The position numbers and the translations under genes were made by a program. A stretch of 17,043 bases of DNA. It comes from an uncultured Eubacteriales bacterium. GTDB lineage: Bacteria > Bacillota > Clostridia > Oscillospirales > Oscillospiraceae. Shown one piece after another: positions 14,897 through 17,043 of this stretch. The notes under the pieces were generated by a model. That model did no database searches, had not been told where the DNA came from, and worked only from the letters and a program-made list of their open reading frames with translations. Where the stretch lies: the NCBI GenBank assembly GCA_905202605.1, contig CAJKSU010000038.1, positions 1 to 17,043 of the forward strand, given 5' to 3'. Position 1 is the first letter of the stretch. The number at the start of each line of letters is the position of its first letter.

Positions 14897-14913
14897 AAGT
14901 GCTTTTGTCTTAA

Positions 14914-16215
14914 TTACTTGGACAGATTGAAGAACGCGGCCTTGCCCAGATACTGAGCGGATTCGTCCAGCTCCTCTTCGATCCGCAGAAGCTGATTGTA
15001 CTTGGCAACACGATCCGTGCGGGAGGGGGCGCCGGTTTTAATCTGACCGGCGTTCATGGCAACCACAAGATCGGCAATGGTGGTATCCTCCGTCTCGCCG
15101 GAGCGATGGGAAACCACTGCGGTATAGCCTGCACGGTTGGCACGCTGAATGGTGTCCAGCGTTTCGGTGAGAGTGCCAATCTGGTTGACCTTAATCAGCA
15201 CGCTATTGCAGACGCCCAGTGCAATGCCCTTGTTGACGCGCTCAACGTTGGTAACAAACAGATCGTCGCCCACCAGCTGAACACGGTCGCCCAGCGCATC
15301 GGTGAGCATCTTCCAGCCTTCCCAGTCGTTCTCGCCCATGCCGTCCTCAATGGAGATAATGGGGTACTTCTCCACGAAGCCCTGATACATGGCGACCATT
15401 TCCTCGCGGGTCATAGTCTTTTTGGCCTTGGGCAGATCATAGCAGCCCGTCTCCTCGTTGTACCAGTCGGAAACAGCGCCGTCGATGGCGATCATAAAGT
15501 CGTCATAGGGCTTGTAGCCGCACCCCTCCACGGCCTTGACAATGGCAATGAGCGCATCCTCATCACGAGCCAGATTGGGAGCATAGCCGCCCTCGTCGCC
15601 CACGCCTGCGGCGGGGGTACCCATCTCCTTGAGCACGGTTTTCAGCTTGTGGAAGACCTCGGCGCACATTCTCAGCGCATCACTCCAGCTCTTTGCGCCG
15701 ACAGGCATGACCATGAATTCCTGAATGTCCACGTTGTTGGTGGCATGTGCGCCGCCGTTGAGAATGTTCATCATGGGAACGGGCAGCACCTTGGCGTTGA
15801 CGCCGCCGATGTAGCGGTACAGGGGAATGCACAGGGAATCCGCAGCCGCATGAGCCACTGCCATGGAGACCGCCAGAATGGCATTGGCGCCCAGACGGGA
15901 CTTGTTGGGGGTGCCGTCCAGCTCGATCATGGTCTGGTCAATCTCAGTCTGGTTCAGGGCGTTCAGACCCACAATGGCCTCGGCGATTTCGGTGTTGACG
16001 TTGGTGACCGCCTTCATAACGGCCTTGCCGCCATATTCGTCCCCGCCGTCCCGCAGCTCGCAGGCCTCGTAAACGCCGGTGGAAGCACCGGAGGGGACTG
16101 CTGCGCGGCCTACAGAGCCGTCCTCCAGATAGACTTCTGCCTCTACTGTGGGGTTGCCGCGGGAATCGAGCACCTGACGGGCAACGACATCAATGATTTC
16201 AAGATACTGTTTCAT
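14914..16215 (-). CDS. eno: Enolase
   Basis: 433 residues, normal length. Converts 2-phosphoglycerate to phosphoenolpyruvate in glycolysis; cytosolic and Mg-dependent. Visible: LDSRGNPTVE (16-25), the flexible loop PSGASTG (41-47), general acid/base E208 in GDEGG, metal ligands D245, E290 and D317, catalytic K342 in the signature LIKVNQIGTLTETL (340-353), SHRSGETED (369-377) and GAPSRTDR (395-402). The first metal site reads IDGA, where DAA or DCA is common, a mild change. ATG 16215 has AGGAGG (16225-16230) 9 bases upstream. It lies 24 bases after tpiA with no terminator between, so the two share an mRNA that starts outside the window. No phosphoglycerate mutase gene sits between them, as it often does in clostridia. 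Confidence 0.98.
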   Translation of the reverse strand: MKQYLEIIDVVARQVLDSRGNPTVEAEVYLEDGSVGRAAVPSGASTGVYEACELRDGGDEYGGKAVMKAVTNVNTEIAEAIVGLNALNQTEIDQTMIELDGTPNKSRLGANAILAVSMAVAHAAADSLCIPLYRYIGGVNAKVLPVPMMNILNGGAHATNNVDIQEFMVMPVGAKSWSDALRMCAEVFHKLKTVLKEMGTPAAGVGDEGGYAPNLARDEDALIAIVKAVEGCGYKPYDDFMIAIDGAVSDWYNEETGCYDLPKAKKTMTREEMVAMYQGFVEKYPIISIEDGMGENDWEGWKMLTDALGDRVQLVGDDLFVTNVERVNKGIALGVCNSVLIKVNQIGTLTETLDTIQRANRAGYTAVVSHRSGETEDTTIADLVVAMNAGQIKTGAPSRTDRVAKYNQLLRIEEELDESAQYLGKAAFFNLSK

Positions 16216-16239
16216 GGGAATGCTCCTCCTAAGTAAGTA

Positions 16240-17016
16240 TTATTCTGTTTCCTGATTGGATGCGTTGATGATGCGGACGAATTTTTCGGGGTCGAGGGAC
16301 GCGCCGCCAATGAGGCCGCCGTCGATATCTGGCTGAGCCAGCAGGCTCTCCGCATTTTTATCATTCATGGAACCGCCGTAGAGAATGGAGGTGGCGCGAG
16401 CGGTTTTTGCAGAGGAAAGCTTCCGGATCACCGTACGGATATGCTGGCAGACCTCCTCAGCCTCCTGCGGGGAGGCGGTCAGTCCGGTGCCGATGGCCCA
16501 GATCGGCTCATAGGCCACGATGATCCGCCGCAGCTGATCGGGGACGACGCCGTGAAAGGCGGATTTCAGCTGCATGGTGATGTGCTCAAAGGTGACGCCG
16601 GTTTCCCGCTGCTGCAGACTCTCGCCCACGCAGAGAATGGGGGTCAGGCCGGCATCCAGCGCGGCAATGAGCTTGGCGTTGATTTCCGTATCGGTTTCCC
16701 CCATGGCCCGGCGCTCGGAGTGACCCAGAATAACGTATTTTACTCCTGCGTCTACCAGCATGGGGGCGCTGATCTCGCCGGTGTATGCGCCAAAGGTCTC
16801 CGCGTGCATATTTTCTGCGCCGATGCCCACACGGGTATCCTTCAGCGCCTTGACACCTGCGGGAATGCAGATGGCGGGCATGCACAGAACGATTTCACAC
16901 CAGCGTCCCTTGGGTAGAAGACGTTTCAGCTCTGCGCCAAAGGTGCGTGTCTCGGTGGGGGTCTTATTCATTTTCCAGTTTGCCGCAATGACGGTTTTTC
17001 TGTACTTGTGGTTCAT
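16240..17016 (-). CDS. tpiA: Triosephosphate isomerase
   Basis: 258 residues, slightly above the usual 248-255. Interconverts dihydroxyacetone phosphate and glyceraldehyde 3-phosphate. The catalytic set is intact: N13 and K15 in ANWKMN, H99 in LGHSERR (98-104), E170 in AYEPIWAIGTG (169-179), and the phosphate-binding loops YGGSM (213-217) and DGGLIGGASL (232-241). AGGAGGT (17023-17029) lies 6 bases before ATG 17016, so the start is firm. Only 27 bases of upstream sequence are in the window and no promoter can be seen; pgk or gap is the likely upstream neighbour by analogy with other Firmicutes. The gene is followed closely by eno. Confidence 0.98.
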   Translation of the reverse strand: MNHKYRKTVIAANWKMNKTPTETRTFGAELKRLLPKGRWCEIVLCMPAICIPAGVKALKDTRVGIGAENMHAETFGAYTGEISAPMLVDAGVKYVILGHSERRAMGETDTEINAKLIAALDAGLTPILCVGESLQQRETGVTFEHITMQLKSAFHGVVPDQLRRIIVAYEPIWAIGTGLTASPQEAEEVCQHIRTVIRKLSSAKTARATSILYGGSMNDKNAESLLAQPDIDGGLIGGASLDPEKFVRIINASNQETE

Positions 17017-17043
17017 GTCACTACCTCCTGATATCAGGCGGCC

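Noticed and set aside
14686..14898. 70-codon minus-strand frame in the gap before eno
   Set aside because: It lies in the palindromic element and two terminator hairpins; no ribosome site or motif supports it.
15106..16236. 376-codon open frame antisense to eno
   Set aside because: Mirror of a highly conserved glycolytic gene; no motifs of its own.
1..17043. CRISPR array, tRNA or rRNA genes
   Set aside because: No regularly spaced repeats, cloverleaf sequences or rRNA landmarks were seen on either strand.

Overview
The window looks like a chromosomal segment of a fairly GC-rich, low-oxygen Firmicute, most likely a gut clostridium of the Oscillospiraceae type. The reasons are strong AGGAGG-type ribosome sites, sigma-A-like promoters, GTG and TTG starts, U-tract hairpin terminators, an acetyl-CoA acetyltransferase next to a class I CoA-transferase pair (typical of acetate/butyrate fermenters), and an FMN/Fe-S/FAD enoate-reductase-type flavoprotein. 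The taxonomic call is inference from gene content and style; there is no rRNA or other marker to fix it.

Layout. (1) 1-3081, plus strand: the 3' end of a membrane-bound alkaline-phosphatase/sulfatase-superfamily protein, a complete tandem paralogue of it, and an M18 aminopeptidase. All three are tightly coupled (ATGA overlap, then a ribosome site overlapping the stop). (2) 3097-3130: a hairpin that probably terminates both converging units. (3) 3135-9270, minus strand: uvrB, a CapA-type membrane-anchored phosphoesterase-like gene, then uvrA, closely packed as one unit. (4) 9271-9574: a divergent control region with a uvrB promoter, a very good thiolase promoter, and a pair of 9-bp direct repeats one helical turn apart. 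(5) 9575-12311, plus strand: thiolase, an intercistronic terminator, then CoA-transferase subunits A and B. (6) 12312-12521: terminator, AT-rich stretch with two palindromes, promoter, and a hairpin-rich leader. (7) 12522-14648: a two-domain Old Yellow Enzyme/2,4-dienoyl-CoA-reductase-like flavoprotein with unusual features. (8) 14656-14815: a 160-bp element that is one long imperfect palindrome (MITE-like), followed by two hairpins. (9) 14914-17016, minus strand: tpiA then eno, the tail of a glycolytic operon.

How the genes fit together. The thiolase makes acetoacetyl-CoA from two acetyl-CoA. The CoA-transferase pair could exchange CoA between acetoacetate, acetate and butyrate-type acids. 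The flavoprotein resembles enzymes that reduce an activated C=C bond. Together they suggest short-chain acid metabolism branching from acetyl-CoA, fed by the glycolysis genes nearby, but no gene here fixes the substrate. UvrA and UvrB are two of the three subunits of nucleotide-excision repair; uvrC is not in the window.

Most unusual points: the flavoprotein lacks the usual HxxH active-site motif and carries a Gly/Pro/Met-rich insert of about 65-70 residues; the thiolase has a roughly 30-residue insert just before its CoA-binding loop; the CoA-transferase B subunit has ELG where ENG is expected after the catalytic Glu; and there is the palindromic 160-bp element. I did not find a clearly new defence or mobile system. 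The flavoprotein and its neighbours are the best candidate for undescribed biochemistry.
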